Below are positions 1 through 6,528 of a stretch of DNA of 12,174 bases, piece by piece. The notes beneath the pieces were generated by a model. That model saw nothing but the letters and a program-made list of their open reading frames with translations, was not told the origin of the DNA and did not search any database. The position numbers and the translations under genes were made by a program. Source of the DNA: an uncultured Opitutaceae bacterium. Its GTDB lineage: Bacteria > Verrucomicrobiota > Verrucomicrobiia > Opitutales > Opitutaceae. The stretch is taken from the NCBI GenBank assembly GCA_937128785.1, contig CAKZMS010000386.1, positions 1 through 12,174 of the forward strand. The letters run 5' to 3'. How positions within the stretch are numbered: position 1 is the first letter of the stretch; each line of letters opens with the position of its first letter.

Positions 1-1548
1 CTGGCCGGGGGGCTTTCCCATCACCTGGCCTTTGACATCCGCACGGAGGGTTTCGCGCGCTTGCAGGACCTGGAGTTCAATTTTTATGACACGCGGCCGG
101 TGGGCTGGCTGATCACGCGCCTCACCAGCGACTGTGATCGACTCGCCCGGGTGATTGCCTGGGGCATTCTCGATATCTTCTGGGGGCTCAGCTTCATCGC
201 GTTGATCGCCTGCAGTCTGCTCGTGATGAACTGGCGGCTTGGTTTGGTCGTGCTCGCGGTCGTGCCCCCGCTCGCGCTCATCTCGCGGTATTTCCAACTC
301 AAGCTGCTCTTCAGCGCGCGCGATATCCGCAAATACAACTCGCAGATCACGGCGACCTTCAACGAGTCCATCTCGGGAGTGCGCACGACCAAGAGCTTGG
401 TGCGCGAGGCCGACAACCTGGCCGAGTTCGAAGACACGTCCGCCAAGATGTTTGACGCGTCCGTGCGCAATGCCCGGCAGAGCGCAGTCTATTACCCGGT
501 GGTGTTCACCTTGGGCAGTCTCGCCGCGGGTCTCGCGCTGTGGCGCGGCGGGATCTACGTGAACAATGCGGCCATGACGCTGGGCACCCTGGTCGCCTTC
601 TCCAACTTCGCCACCCAGCTCTTCCACCCCATCCAGCAACTCGCTCAACGCCTCACCGACATCCAGTCCGCGCAAGCCGCCGGAGAGCGGGTGATGGGCC
701 TGCTCGAGACAGAACCACAGATTCGCGACAGCGCCGACGTGGAGGCCGCCTATGCCGACCCCTCCGCCGCGGCCGCGTTGCAGGCTGAGCGGATCACCGA
801 GCTGGAGTTTCGGAATATCGATTTCTCCTACGCGACGGGCGGCAAGATTCTGGAAGATTTCAACCTCAAGGTCCGCCCGGGCGAAACCATCGCGCTGGTC
901 GGTCCCTCCGGGGGTGGCAAGAGCACGATCGTTTCGCTGGCTTGTCGTTTCTACGAGCCGACCGGTGGGGCGGTCTTGGTCAACGGCATCGATTACCGGG
1001 AGCGCCCCTTGCAGTGGTTGCAGAGCCAGCTCGGCAGCGTGCTGCAAACCCCGCACCTGTTCAAAGGCTCGGTGCGCGAGAACATCCGTTACGGCCGCCT
1101 CGAGGCGACCGATGCGGAAGTCGAAGAAGTGGCCCGTCTCGTGAACGCCCACGACTTCATCAGTGCCTTGGAAGAAGGCTACGATACGCGGGTGGGCGAG
1201 GGTGGTTCGCGGCTATCGACCGGTCAGCGTCAGCTCGTTTCCTTTGCCCGGGCACTACTCGCCCAACCCAGTATTTTTATCATGGATGAGGCGACTTCGT
1301 CGGTGGATACCGAGACGGAGCAACTCATCCAAGCCGGGCTGCGTAAAGTGCTGGCGGGTCGCATCAGCTTTGTCATCGCCCACCGCTTGAGCACGATTCG
1401 CCGGGCGGACCGGATCCTCGTCATCGAAGCCGGCAAGATCGCGGAGGAAGGCACCCACGAAACCCTGCTCCGCCAGCGCGGCCACTACTACACACTCTAC
1501 ACCAATCAGTTCAGCGAAGAACGCGTCGCCGCGACGCTGGGGCGGTGA
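1..1548 (+). CDS. ABC exporter, fused membrane and ATPase domains (5' partial)
   Basis: This half-transporter of the MsbA/LmrA-like exporter type would pump a lipid, drug or peptide across the inner membrane using ATP; the substrate cannot be told. The reading frame is open from base 1, so the true start lies upstream; a TTG at 61 is internal. Numbering from base 1: the end of the transmembrane domain covers about residues 1-240, with hydrophobic stretches near 50-95 and 160-185. The nucleotide-binding domain runs from about 265 and is complete: Walker A GPSGGGKST (301-309), Q-loop Q349, signature LSTGQ (405-409), Walker B IFIMDE (425-430), D-loop SSVD (433-436), H-loop H461. All catalytic residues look intact, so it should hydrolyse ATP. 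The signature has T in place of the usual second G, a common variant. Exporters of this type work as dimers; whether a partner gene lies upstream is not visible. The family call is very safe, the substrate unknown. Confidence 0.95.
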   Translation: MAGGLSHHLAFDIRTEGFARLQDLEFNFYDTRPVGWLITRLTSDCDRLARVIAWGILDIFWGLSFIALIACSLLVMNWRLGLVVLAVVPPLALISRYFQLKLLFSARDIRKYNSQITATFNESISGVRTTKSLVREADNLAEFEDTSAKMFDASVRNARQSAVYYPVVFTLGSLAAGLALWRGGIYVNNAAMTLGTLVAFSNFATQLFHPIQQLAQRLTDIQSAQAAGERVMGLLETEPQIRDSADVEAAYADPSAAAALQAERITELEFRNIDFSYATGGKILEDFNLKVRPGETIALVGPSGGGKSTIVSLACRFYEPTGGAVLVNGIDYRERPLQWLQSQLGSVLQTPHLFKGSVRENIRYGRLEATDAEVEEVARLVNAHDFISALEEGYDTRVGEGGSRLSTGQRQLVSFARALLAQPSIFIMDEATSSVDTETEQLIQAGLRKVLAGRISFVIAHRLSTIRRADRILVIEAGKIAEEGTHETLLRQRGHYYTLYTNQFSEERVAATLGR

Positions 1549-1561
1549 GGAGTGGTTGTAG

Positions 1562-1580
1562 CCGGGGGTGCTGCCCCCGG
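1562..1580. repeat. GC-rich perfect hairpin after the ABC gene
   Basis: CCGGGGG (1562-1568) and CCCCCGG (1574-1580) form a perfect 7-bp stem around a TGCTG loop, 13 bases after the exporter stop codon and preceded by GTAG. No run of T follows, so it is not a classical intrinsic terminator. It could still stabilise the mRNA 3' end, or belong to the same class of GTAG-led palindromes as the element at 1765-1820. Confidence 0.6.
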
Positions 1581-1764
1581 TGCGGCGGAGTGATCGATGG
1601 GCGTGGGTGGTTGCGTGGCGGAAGGGATTTGGCGAGCGGGTGGCGAAAAGGGGTTCACGTCGGAAACTGTTCATTCCGCCCGATGGGCTGCATAAACAAT
1701 TTAACGACATGACCCCGTGGGCTGCGGCCCCAGTGGTGGTGAGGTGGAGGTCGCGTGGCGAAAA

Positions 1765-1820
1765 CGTAGTGCCGTGCTTCAGCCGGCACTCCGGAACGCC
1801 GGCTAAAGCACGGCGCTACG
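1765..1820. repeat. REP/MITE-like 56-bp palindromic element
   Basis: Two 23-base arms (1765-1787 and 1798-1820) are reverse complements except at two positions, one of which is a G-U pair in RNA. They surround a 10-base loop, ACTCCGGAAC. Each end carries CGTAG read inward. The length, compensating wobble and intergenic position fit a REP-like or RAYT-mobilised palindrome, but no transposase is in the window and the copy number elsewhere is unknown. As RNA it would make a very stable hairpin. Confidence 0.7.
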
Positions 1821-1916
1821 GGATCTCAATCGGGTCTAGGTATCCCCTTCATTTGTCCATCATGCCCGCTGCCCCAGCTCAGAGTCATAATGGTTCGAAC
1901 TTGCAACGGCACTGCG

Positions 1917-1931
1917 GCAATGCAGCATTGC
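1917..1931. promoter_or_regulatory. Candidate operator of the toxin-antitoxin pair
   Basis: The inverted repeat GCAATG-CAG-CATTGC (6-bp arms, 3-base gap) ends 3 bases before the antitoxin ATG. AbrB/MazE-type antitoxins usually bind palindromes at their own promoter, so this is a plausible autoregulatory site. A -10-like CATAAT lies at 1886-1891 with no good -35. The repeat itself is seen directly; the operator role is inferred. Confidence 0.4.
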
Positions 1932-1934
1932 GGC

Positions 1935-2180
1935 ATGATGACTACACTTCCTCTCTCCAAGCGCGGCAGTCTTACGCTGCCTCCTGAGCTGCGCCGTAAG
2001 ATGGGACTCGATAAGCTCCGCAATCCGCTGGTGCTGGTGGAGGAACGCGACGGGGGCCTGTTTCTGCAACCGGCTGTAGCGATGCCGGTGCGCGACATAC
2101 CCAAAAAACAGATCAAGGAATGGATCGCGCGTGATGAGGCAGACATGGAGACGTTTAAGACGGCCAAGAAAAGGCCGTGA
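1935..2180 (+). CDS. AbrB/MazE-family antitoxin
   Basis: This is probably the antitoxin of a type II toxin-antitoxin pair: it would bind and neutralise the PIN toxin encoded next to it and repress the operon. The 81-residue protein opens with a swapped-hairpin AbrB-type segment: LPLSKRGSLTLPPELRRKMGL, residues about 5-25, is the usual 'SKRGqitlP.elR..lgl' pattern, followed by VLVEERDGGLFLQPA. The C-terminal part, VRDIPKKQIKEWIARDEAD, is charged and helical, as expected of a toxin-binding tail. I chose ATG 1935 because the domain starts right after it; the frame is open back to an ATG at 1890, but those extra 15 residues look non-coding and carry the palindrome. A second ATG follows at 1938. 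No clear Shine-Dalgarno is seen. The stop overlaps the toxin start as GTGA, typical of coupled pairs. Confidence 0.85.
   Translation: MMTTLPLSKRGSLTLPPELRRKMGLDKLRNPLVLVEERDGGLFLQPAVAMPVRDIPKKQIKEWIARDEADMETFKTAKKRP
2160..2178 (+). promoter_or_regulatory. Hairpin covering the toxin start codon
   Basis: ACGGCC (2160-2165) pairs perfectly with GGCCGT (2173-2178) around the loop AAGAAAA. The right arm contains the first two bases of the toxin GTG (2177-2179) and the GG of the only purine-rich ribosome-binding stretch. In the mRNA the toxin start would be hidden until a ribosome finishing the antitoxin opens the stem. The structure is seen directly; the regulatory role is inferred. Confidence 0.5.
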
Positions 2181-2599
2181 GGCTGTTCCTCGATACGAGT
2201 GTCTTGTTGGCTGCGAGCGGCTCAGCCAAGGGAGCCTCGCGCTTTTTGCTCTCAAATGCGTTGGAGCATCAATGGAAGCTAGTTACCTCTGATTATTGTG
2301 TGGAGGAAGCCCGGCGAAACCTGTTGAAAATCGGTCGCACGGCACCGGTGGTGTGGACTGAACAAATTGAGCCCAGAGTTCGCGCATTTTCCACGAAGTT
2401 AGTTTTGGATAAGCCGCTCGTATTTCCAAAGGCAAAGGACCGACCTGTGGTGATTGCGGCTTTGGAGATCAAAGCCGATTGGCTCCTGACTTTGGACGAA
2501 GCCGACTTTCATCTGAAACTCGGTCGGGAAGTTTACGGAGTGAGCATCGCCACGCCGGGCGAATTTTTGCTAGAGCAACGCGCTCGAGGGATGCTTTGA
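2177..2599 (+). CDS. PIN-domain ribonuclease toxin (VapC-like)
   Basis: This is likely the toxin partner of the preceding antitoxin gene: a small Mg-dependent ribonuclease that would cut tRNA, rRNA or mRNA when free. The 140-residue protein fits the PIN fold from end to end. The acidic residues expected in the active site are present: D6 in FLDTSVLL, E44 in CVEEARRNL, D88 in AKDRPVV, and D107/D110 in LLTLDEADF. The pattern KDRPVVIAALEIKADWLLTLDEADF is typical of the second half of PIN toxins. The start is GTG 2177, which overlaps the antitoxin TGA, so translation is probably coupled. Base composition is lower in GC than the flanking metabolic genes, which suggests an acquired module. It ends 10 bases before the end of the convergent glycosyltransferase gene. 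Family call is strong; the RNA target is unknown. Confidence 0.88.
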   Translation: MRLFLDTSVLLAASGSAKGASRFLLSNALEHQWKLVTSDYCVEEARRNLLKIGRTAPVVWTEQIEPRVRAFSTKLVLDKPLVFPKAKDRPVVIAALEIKADWLLTLDEADFHLKLGREVYGVSIATPGEFLLEQRARGML

Positions 2600-2609
2600 G
2601 TCTGCTTGT

Positions 2610-3401
2610 TCAACCTACGCGCTTCCTTGCATGCCAAAGACGTTCGAGGATTTCCCTCGCGGGTTTGACGTCGTCATTGCGACTTCGGCCGAGCCAGGGT
2701 TTGTGACCGGCAAAGTGTAGCAGTCGGCAGTCCTGGAGACCGTTGGAGTCGGCGTAATCTTTTCTAATGAGGTTGTAGTCCGGAGGGAGCAGATCGACGG
2801 GAATATCGTCGGCGTGGATCCACTTGTTGATGATCCCTTGGTCGCCGGCGTTGTAGCCACCGCGACCGGGGTGGGTGCGGGCGATATCCTGCAGGCGGGC
2901 GATGGTGGCGGCCCCTTGGAGGGCGCGACCGATGGAGAGGACCCCGCTGTTGATCTCGATCGGATGGCCTTTGTAGGCGCGGGTTGGCCGGAATCCGGAA
3001 TCTGATACTGCTCGCAGGGGAGCGTTTCCCGGTTTGAACAGGGCAGGCGCGGGTTTCAGGCACAGGATATCGCTATCGAGGAAGATGTTTCGCGCGAAGC
3101 CGAAGTCGCTGAAGGCTTCGAATTTGAAAAACGTCTGAGCATGGCGTTGAGACCGCCGCTTCTGGTAGGGGCGGATGTCGGCGTAGGGCGCCGGGTCGAT
3201 GGCGATGCGCCGATGACAGTGGGTGAGCAAAAAGGGATCTTCGAGTGCCGCTTCGTCCGCACTCAGTGCGATGATCGGAATGGGGGGATGGTGTCGGTGC
3301 CATGACTCGATCAGTCGACGGGTGCCCGGCAGGTAGAGCGAGTCGGTGAGGACGACGAGACAGCAGTCGGATGTGTGGGGATCCAATTCCAAGAGGGACA
3401 A
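2610..3401 (-). CDS. GT8-family glycosyltransferase
   Basis: The protein resembles glycogenin/LgtC-like glycosyltransferases, retaining enzymes that move a sugar from a UDP-sugar to a glycan, lipid or protein. Visible marks are the nucleotide-sugar and metal site FLDSDILCLKP (DSD at 109-111), EINSGVLSIGR (149-159), GYNAGDQGIINKW (182-194) and HFAGHKPW (229-236); the last matches the metal and phosphate-binding end of the GT8 fold. No signal peptide or membrane segment is seen, so it is probably cytosolic. There is no methionine codon anywhere in the frame and no GTG at the N-terminus, so the start must be a rare one; TTG 3401 is chosen, with TTGs at 3392 and 3386 as alternatives. It lies 66 bases after the Fic stop, in the same reading frame, and may be its operon partner. 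Acceptor unknown; 263 residues is a normal length. Confidence 0.8.
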   Translation of the reverse strand: MSLLELDPHTSDCCLVVLTDSLYLPGTRRLIESWHRHHPPIPIIALSADEAALEDPFLLTHCHRRIAIDPAPYADIRPYQKRRSQRHAQTFFKFEAFSDFGFARNIFLDSDILCLKPAPALFKPGNAPLRAVSDSGFRPTRAYKGHPIEINSGVLSIGRALQGAATIARLQDIARTHPGRGGYNAGDQGIINKWIHADDIPVDLLPPDYNLIRKDYADSNGLQDCRLLHFAGHKPWLGRSRNDDVKPAREILERLWHARKRVG

Positions 3402-3467
3402 ATGGCTGCGATGAATGAGACGGAGTTCGCCCTGGGGTGTTGTTGAGACCGGATCGATTGTTTCAAG

Positions 3468-4430
3468 CTACCCGGTGAATTGGTAGGTGGTTTGGGCTCC
3501 AGAACCTTGCTTGGTTAGGCGGCCTTGCTGCACTCCGTCGCGGAGGTCGCGGCTCGCCGTGGCGGTGGATATGGTTTTGAACAAAGACAGGTAGTCCTTG
3601 CGGGAAAAACGCTGGTCGCCGATATGCCCAGCCGCGATGCGAAGTCGAACTTCTGGTGTCAGGGGTTCGGGTTTCAGGTCGTTCAAAAATTCCGTGAACG
3701 CCTCGGCAATGATGGCCAGGGAAGTTTCGATAAAAGGGGTGGCTTCACCCTGGCGGTCAGATGCTTCAAGCGCCGCGTAGTAGTCGCTTTGGTGGACGCG
3801 GATGAGTGACTCGACAGGAATGTATTGGAAGACCTCGTGATGCGACGTGAGCAGTAAGGTGTGCCAAAATCGTCCCAGCCGACCGTTCCCATCTTCGAAG
3901 GGGTGGATGAATTCGAATTCGTAGTGAAACACGCTCGCCCGAATCAACAGCGGGTGGGTTTGATCCGACAGAAACCCAAACAATTCGTCGATCAGATGCG
4001 GCACACGCTCGGCTGGTGGTGCGACATGGGACAGAGCCGTTCCTTTTATGATTCCGACGCCTCGGCGTCGCCAGCGGCCGGCTGATTTTACCAACCCTGC
4101 CATCATGGTTTTGTGTGCTCGCAGGAGGTCCTTTTTCGAAAACGGATTGAAGCGGTTCATAACATCGTAGGCTTCGATGGCGTTCAGCACCTCCCGAATA
4201 TCTTTCGGAGGGGCCATTACCCTCCGGCCATCGATTAGAGCCGTTATCTGGTCGAGATTCAGCGTATTGCCTTCGATGGCCAGACTGCCGTGGACCGTGC
4301 GCACGCGATTTGACCTCCGCAAATGAGGTTGAGGTTTCGGCTGGTTGAGTCCTTCGATTCGACCAATCAACCGCTCGATCTGCCCGAGATATTGAAGGGC
4401 GGCAGGGGTGACAGTGAAGGAGGGCGTCAT
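3468..4430 (-). CDS. Fic-domain protein, class II, with winged-helix C-terminus
   Basis: Fic enzymes usually transfer AMP from ATP to a hydroxyl of a target protein. The catalytic loop HPFEDGNGRLGR is intact (176-187; H176 is the base, and N182 and R187 bind the nucleotide). An N-terminal inhibitory helix motif (S/T)xxxE(G/N) is present as SLAIEG (49-54), with E53 expected to block the ATP gamma-phosphate site; this makes it class II, self-inhibited. Order: Fic N-terminal helices about 10-90, Fic core about 100-220, then a segment near 255-320 (FSRKDYLSLFKTIS to TTYQF) that looks like a winged helix and may bind DNA. The 320-residue length is normal for such stand-alone Fic proteins. Start is ATG 4430 with no clear Shine-Dalgarno. 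The promoter region carries a palindrome. It is not a Doc toxin; target unknown. It probably heads an operon with the GT8 gene. Confidence 0.92.
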   Translation of the reverse strand: MTPSFTVTPAALQYLGQIERLIGRIEGLNQPKPQPHLRRSNRVRTVHGSLAIEGNTLNLDQITALIDGRRVMAPPKDIREVLNAIEAYDVMNRFNPFSKKDLLRAHKTMMAGLVKSAGRWRRRGVGIIKGTALSHVAPPAERVPHLIDELFGFLSDQTHPLLIRASVFHYEFEFIHPFEDGNGRLGRFWHTLLLTSHHEVFQYIPVESLIRVHQSDYYAALEASDRQGEATPFIETSLAIIAEAFTEFLNDLKPEPLTPEVRLRIAAGHIGDQRFSRKDYLSLFKTISTATASRDLRDGVQQGRLTKQGSGAQTTYQFTG

Positions 4431-4437
4431 TTCCGTG

Positions 4438-4457
4438 ATAGTATCATATGATGCTAT
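4438..4457. promoter_or_regulatory. 20-bp palindrome in the Fic promoter
   Basis: ATAGTATCATATGATGCTAT is self-complementary in 9 of its 10 base pairs and ends 8 bases upstream of the Fic ATG. It overlaps the candidate -10 box. This is the size and symmetry of a dimeric repressor site, and the Fic protein's own winged-helix tail is one candidate binder. Operator role is inferred. Confidence 0.55.
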
Positions 4458-4468
4458 AAATCCGGCAA
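4440..4468 (-). promoter_or_regulatory. Candidate sigma70-type promoter of the Fic gene
   Basis: On the minus strand TTGCCG (4468-4463) and GATACT (4445-4440) are separated by 17 bases. If this is used, transcription would begin only a few bases before the ATG at 4430, giving a nearly leaderless mRNA, consistent with the missing Shine-Dalgarno. A better -10 match, TATGAT (4448-4443), lies nearby but has no matching -35. Weak evidence from consensus only. Confidence 0.35.
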
Positions 4469-4539
4469 CCTAGATTTATTCCGAATTGGCTTCAAAAACG
4501 AGGGCGGACCGCAACAACCAGATGGCCTGAGGCGGAGCC

Positions 4540-4554
4540 CGAGCCGTAGGCTCG
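4540..4554 (+). other. Small hairpin before the VOC gene
   Basis: CGAGCC (4540-4545) and GGCTCG (4549-4554) form a perfect 6-bp stem with a GTA loop, ending 9 bases before the VOC ATG. It could influence ribosome access, or be chance in GC-rich DNA. The other bases between the divergent Fic and VOC starts show nothing further that I recognise apart from the Fic promoter and palindrome. Confidence 0.3.
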
Positions 4555-4563
4555 TTGGGTATC

Positions 4564-5346
4564 ATGAGTAGCCCCTTCGTTTCCCGTATCGGTGGAGTCC
4601 TCAGTGCTGATATTGCCGTTCCTGAACACGAACGTGAGTTGCGCTTTTACTCGCGGGTTTTGACGACGGGAGAGAACCCGCTGTGGCAGGAGGACCTGAT
4701 GAACAATCAGGGCGTGCCGATCATTGGTTTGGGTGAACGCACCGCGGAACACGCTGGCCTGCCTCTGCAATGGATGCCCCACTTTCAGGTGGAGGATATC
4801 GCGGCCAGTGCCGCACGGGCGCTTGAGCTCGGGGGGAGCGAACTCATGCACGGGAAGGATGACGAAGGGAAGAGCCAGTGGGCCGTATTGCGCGATCCCA
4901 ATGGCGCAGCGTTTGGGCTTATCCCAGTCGTTTCAGCAGAACACCTGCCGCCGACTGAAGGTGATTCACCGCAGGGGCACATCGCATGGCTTGACCTGAC
5001 GGTTCCCGATGCTGCTCCGGTCCGGGATTTCTACCAGGAGGTGATTGGTTGGACCGTGGAAGACGTCGAGATCAACGAGGCGGGTGAGTGCTACGTGGAT
5101 TATACCATGTTGGGTGGAGATGGAAAACCCGCGGCTGGACTGTGTCATGCGCGCGGTCCCAACGCCGATATGCCGGGTAATTGGATGATCTATCTGCCGG
5201 TCGCTGACCTCGATGAAAGTCTCCGTCGTGTGGCTGAAGTGGGCGGCAAGGTCCTCAAGGACGCCACCAGCCCCGATGGCAGTTTCCGATTCGCCGTAAT
5301 CCAAGATCCCGTCGGTGCGATCTTGGTCCTGCACCCGGTGGGTTGA
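4564..5346 (+). CDS. Two-domain VOC (glyoxalase-fold) protein
   Basis: The protein is built of two vicinal-oxygen-chelate modules, the fold of glyoxalase I, bleomycin-resistance and extradiol dioxygenase proteins; the tandem layout resembles the Cfp30B/hydroxylase-like group. Taking ATG 4564 as residue 1 (260 aa), module one spans about 8-123 (VLSADIAVPEHERELRFYSR to WAVLRDPNGAAFGLI) and module two about 138-257 (GHIAWLDLTVPDAAPVRDFY to FAVIQDPVGAILVLH). The paired phrases 'DLTVPD..P..DFY..v.GW' and 'v..DP.Ga...l' are the usual VOC marks. The first module lacks an obvious leading His/Glu metal ligand, so metal use is uncertain. TTG 4555 is an in-frame alternative start three codons earlier. 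No signal peptide: cytosolic. It is transcribed away from the Fic gene and converges on the HupE gene with a 15-base gap. Substrate cannot be told. Confidence 0.85.
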   Translation: MSSPFVSRIGGVLSADIAVPEHERELRFYSRVLTTGENPLWQEDLMNNQGVPIIGLGERTAEHAGLPLQWMPHFQVEDIAASAARALELGGSELMHGKDDEGKSQWAVLRDPNGAAFGLIPVVSAEHLPPTEGDSPQGHIAWLDLTVPDAAPVRDFYQEVIGWTVEDVEINEAGECYVDYTMLGGDGKPAAGLCHARGPNADMPGNWMIYLPVADLDESLRRVAEVGGKVLKDATSPDGSFRFAVIQDPVGAILVLHPVG

Positions 5347-5361
5347 GCCCGCCGAGAATGG

Positions 5362-6528
5362 TCAGGCGAGCAGGCGCTGGACGACCCAGAACAGAGCGAT
5401 GAAGGCGATCCCGATGGAGGCGGGCACGGCGATCCATTTTTGATACCAAGATCGACTGCGCCAAGGGCCAAGGACAGCCACCAGGAGCGCGACAAAAGCG
5501 AGTTGGCCGAGCTCCACCCCCACGTTGAAGCCCACCAACGCGCCCCAGAACCCACCGGCGGCGTGGTCAGTCGCCACCAACGCCCGGGCGAAGCCCATCC
5601 CATGCAACAAGCCGAAGCCGGCGATGAGGGCGTAGCGTGTTTTCCCCGGCTCGTTTGAGCGGAGATTCTCGAATCCGATGTAGGCGATCGAGGCGGCGAT
5701 GAGCACCTCTACAGCTCGATCGGGCGGCTCAATGATGCGCAAGCTGGCGAGTCCCAGCGTGAGGGTGTGGGCCAACGTGAAGATACTGATTTGTCCCGCG
5801 AGGGCCATCCACGAGCGGGCGGCGAGGAACAACCCCGCGACAAAGAGTAGATGGTCGACTCCCCCCGGTAACAGATGTCGGAACCCGAGACCGATGTAGT
5901 GCGGCACGGACTCATACCACGCGATTGATTCGGCTGCTGAGGCCCTGGTCGTCGCGGGGGCCATCGGTGAACTTTCCGCCCGCCATACGAGTCGCGGACT
6001 CGGCTGGTGGGTCACAATCCAGCGGCTACGGTTTTTGCCCGTAACCGCGCTGGCCAGGGTCACGGCGATGGGTTCTTCAAACGTGAATCCCGGACGAAAC
6101 GTCAGATGCAGCTCTTGGCTGTCGGGGTCGACCTGACCCCTAAACCGCACGGTCGTCCGTGGCCATTTAAAGGGGCTTTCGAAGTCAGCGAGAGTGGCAT
6201 CTCCCGGTGGTTCGATGGCGACGACTTGTAACTCGACGCGAGCAGCGTCGGCCCGCAGATCAATCGAATCGGCCAGCCGGTTCCACCGATGGGCCTGCGC
6301 CGTGAGGGCATCGGCACCGCCCTGTTGGGCGAAGGCGAAGTAGGCGTCTGCCGAACCGAATTCCTGCAGCAGATCGACGCGCAGTTCCAAACTCACCGCG
6401 CCGGTCTGGTCCACCTCGACCGTCGCGTAGGTCATGTTGAGCAGGTGCGCGCGCAGGAAAGGCGCGCCCCCGCTTAGCACGAAAGCGGCGAGAATGAGCA
6501 GTCGAACGCGGATGCGCGCACCTACCAC
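5362..6528 (-). CDS. HupE/UreJ-family membrane protein
   Basis: HupE/UreJ proteins are inner-membrane permeases linked to nickel or cobalt handling; this is the longer type with an exported N-terminal domain (HupE_UreJ_2-like). Residues 1-27 form a signal peptide (R-rich start, LLILAAFVLSGG core). Residues about 28-200 are a beta-rich soluble region. From 210 the membrane part carries family motifs: GFRHLLPGGVDHLLF (215-229, with H218, D225 and H226), FTLAHTLTL (250-258), GLLHGMGFA (306-314) and FNVGVELGQ (334-342). About six hydrophobic segments follow each other to the C-terminus. The His/Asp/Glu residues are the likely metal path. The start is GTG 6528, which overlaps the last 7 bases of the deaminase gene, so the two are probably translated together. 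Metal identity is not visible; no urease or hydrogenase gene is in the window. Confidence 0.88.
   Translation of the reverse strand: MVGARIRVRLLILAAFVLSGGAPFLRAHLLNMTYATVEVDQTGAVSLELRVDLLQEFGSADAYFAFAQQGGADALTAQAHRWNRLADSIDLRADAARVELQVVAIEPPGDATLADFESPFKWPRTTVRFRGQVDPDSQELHLTFRPGFTFEEPIAVTLASAVTGKNRSRWIVTHQPSPRLVWRAESSPMAPATTRASAAESIAWYESVPHYIGLGFRHLLPGGVDHLLFVAGLFLAARSWMALAGQISIFTLAHTLTLGLASLRIIEPPDRAVEVLIAASIAYIGFENLRSNEPGKTRYALIAGFGLLHGMGFARALVATDHAAGGFWGALVGFNVGVELGQLAFVALLVAVLGPWRSRSWYQKWIAVPASIGIAFIALFWVVQRLLA

Larger units (their letters stand above)
1549..1934. other. Intergenic region with palindromes, no gene
   Basis: About 390 bases lie between the exporter stop and the antitoxin start. 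One frame is open here from 1568 to 1987, but its translation is arginine-rich, resembles no family and runs through a palindromic repeat and into the antitoxin gene in another frame, so it is not called. The stretch holds a GC-rich hairpin next to the exporter stop (1562-1580), a long imperfect palindrome (1765-1820) and a possible -10 box CATAAT (1886-1891) for the toxin-antitoxin pair. Confidence 0.7.

Noticed and set aside
1562..1580. Intrinsic terminator of the ABC gene
   Set aside because: Strong stem but no T-run follows; kept only as a hairpin/repeat.
1890..1910. GGTTCGAAC, resembling a tRNA T-loop
   Set aside because: No acceptor stem, anticodon arm or CCA context around it; a chance palindrome.
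1568..1987. Open frame of 139 codons on the plus strand between exporter and antitoxin
   Set aside because: Arginine-rich translation with no family look; it runs through the palindromic element and overlaps the antitoxin in another frame.
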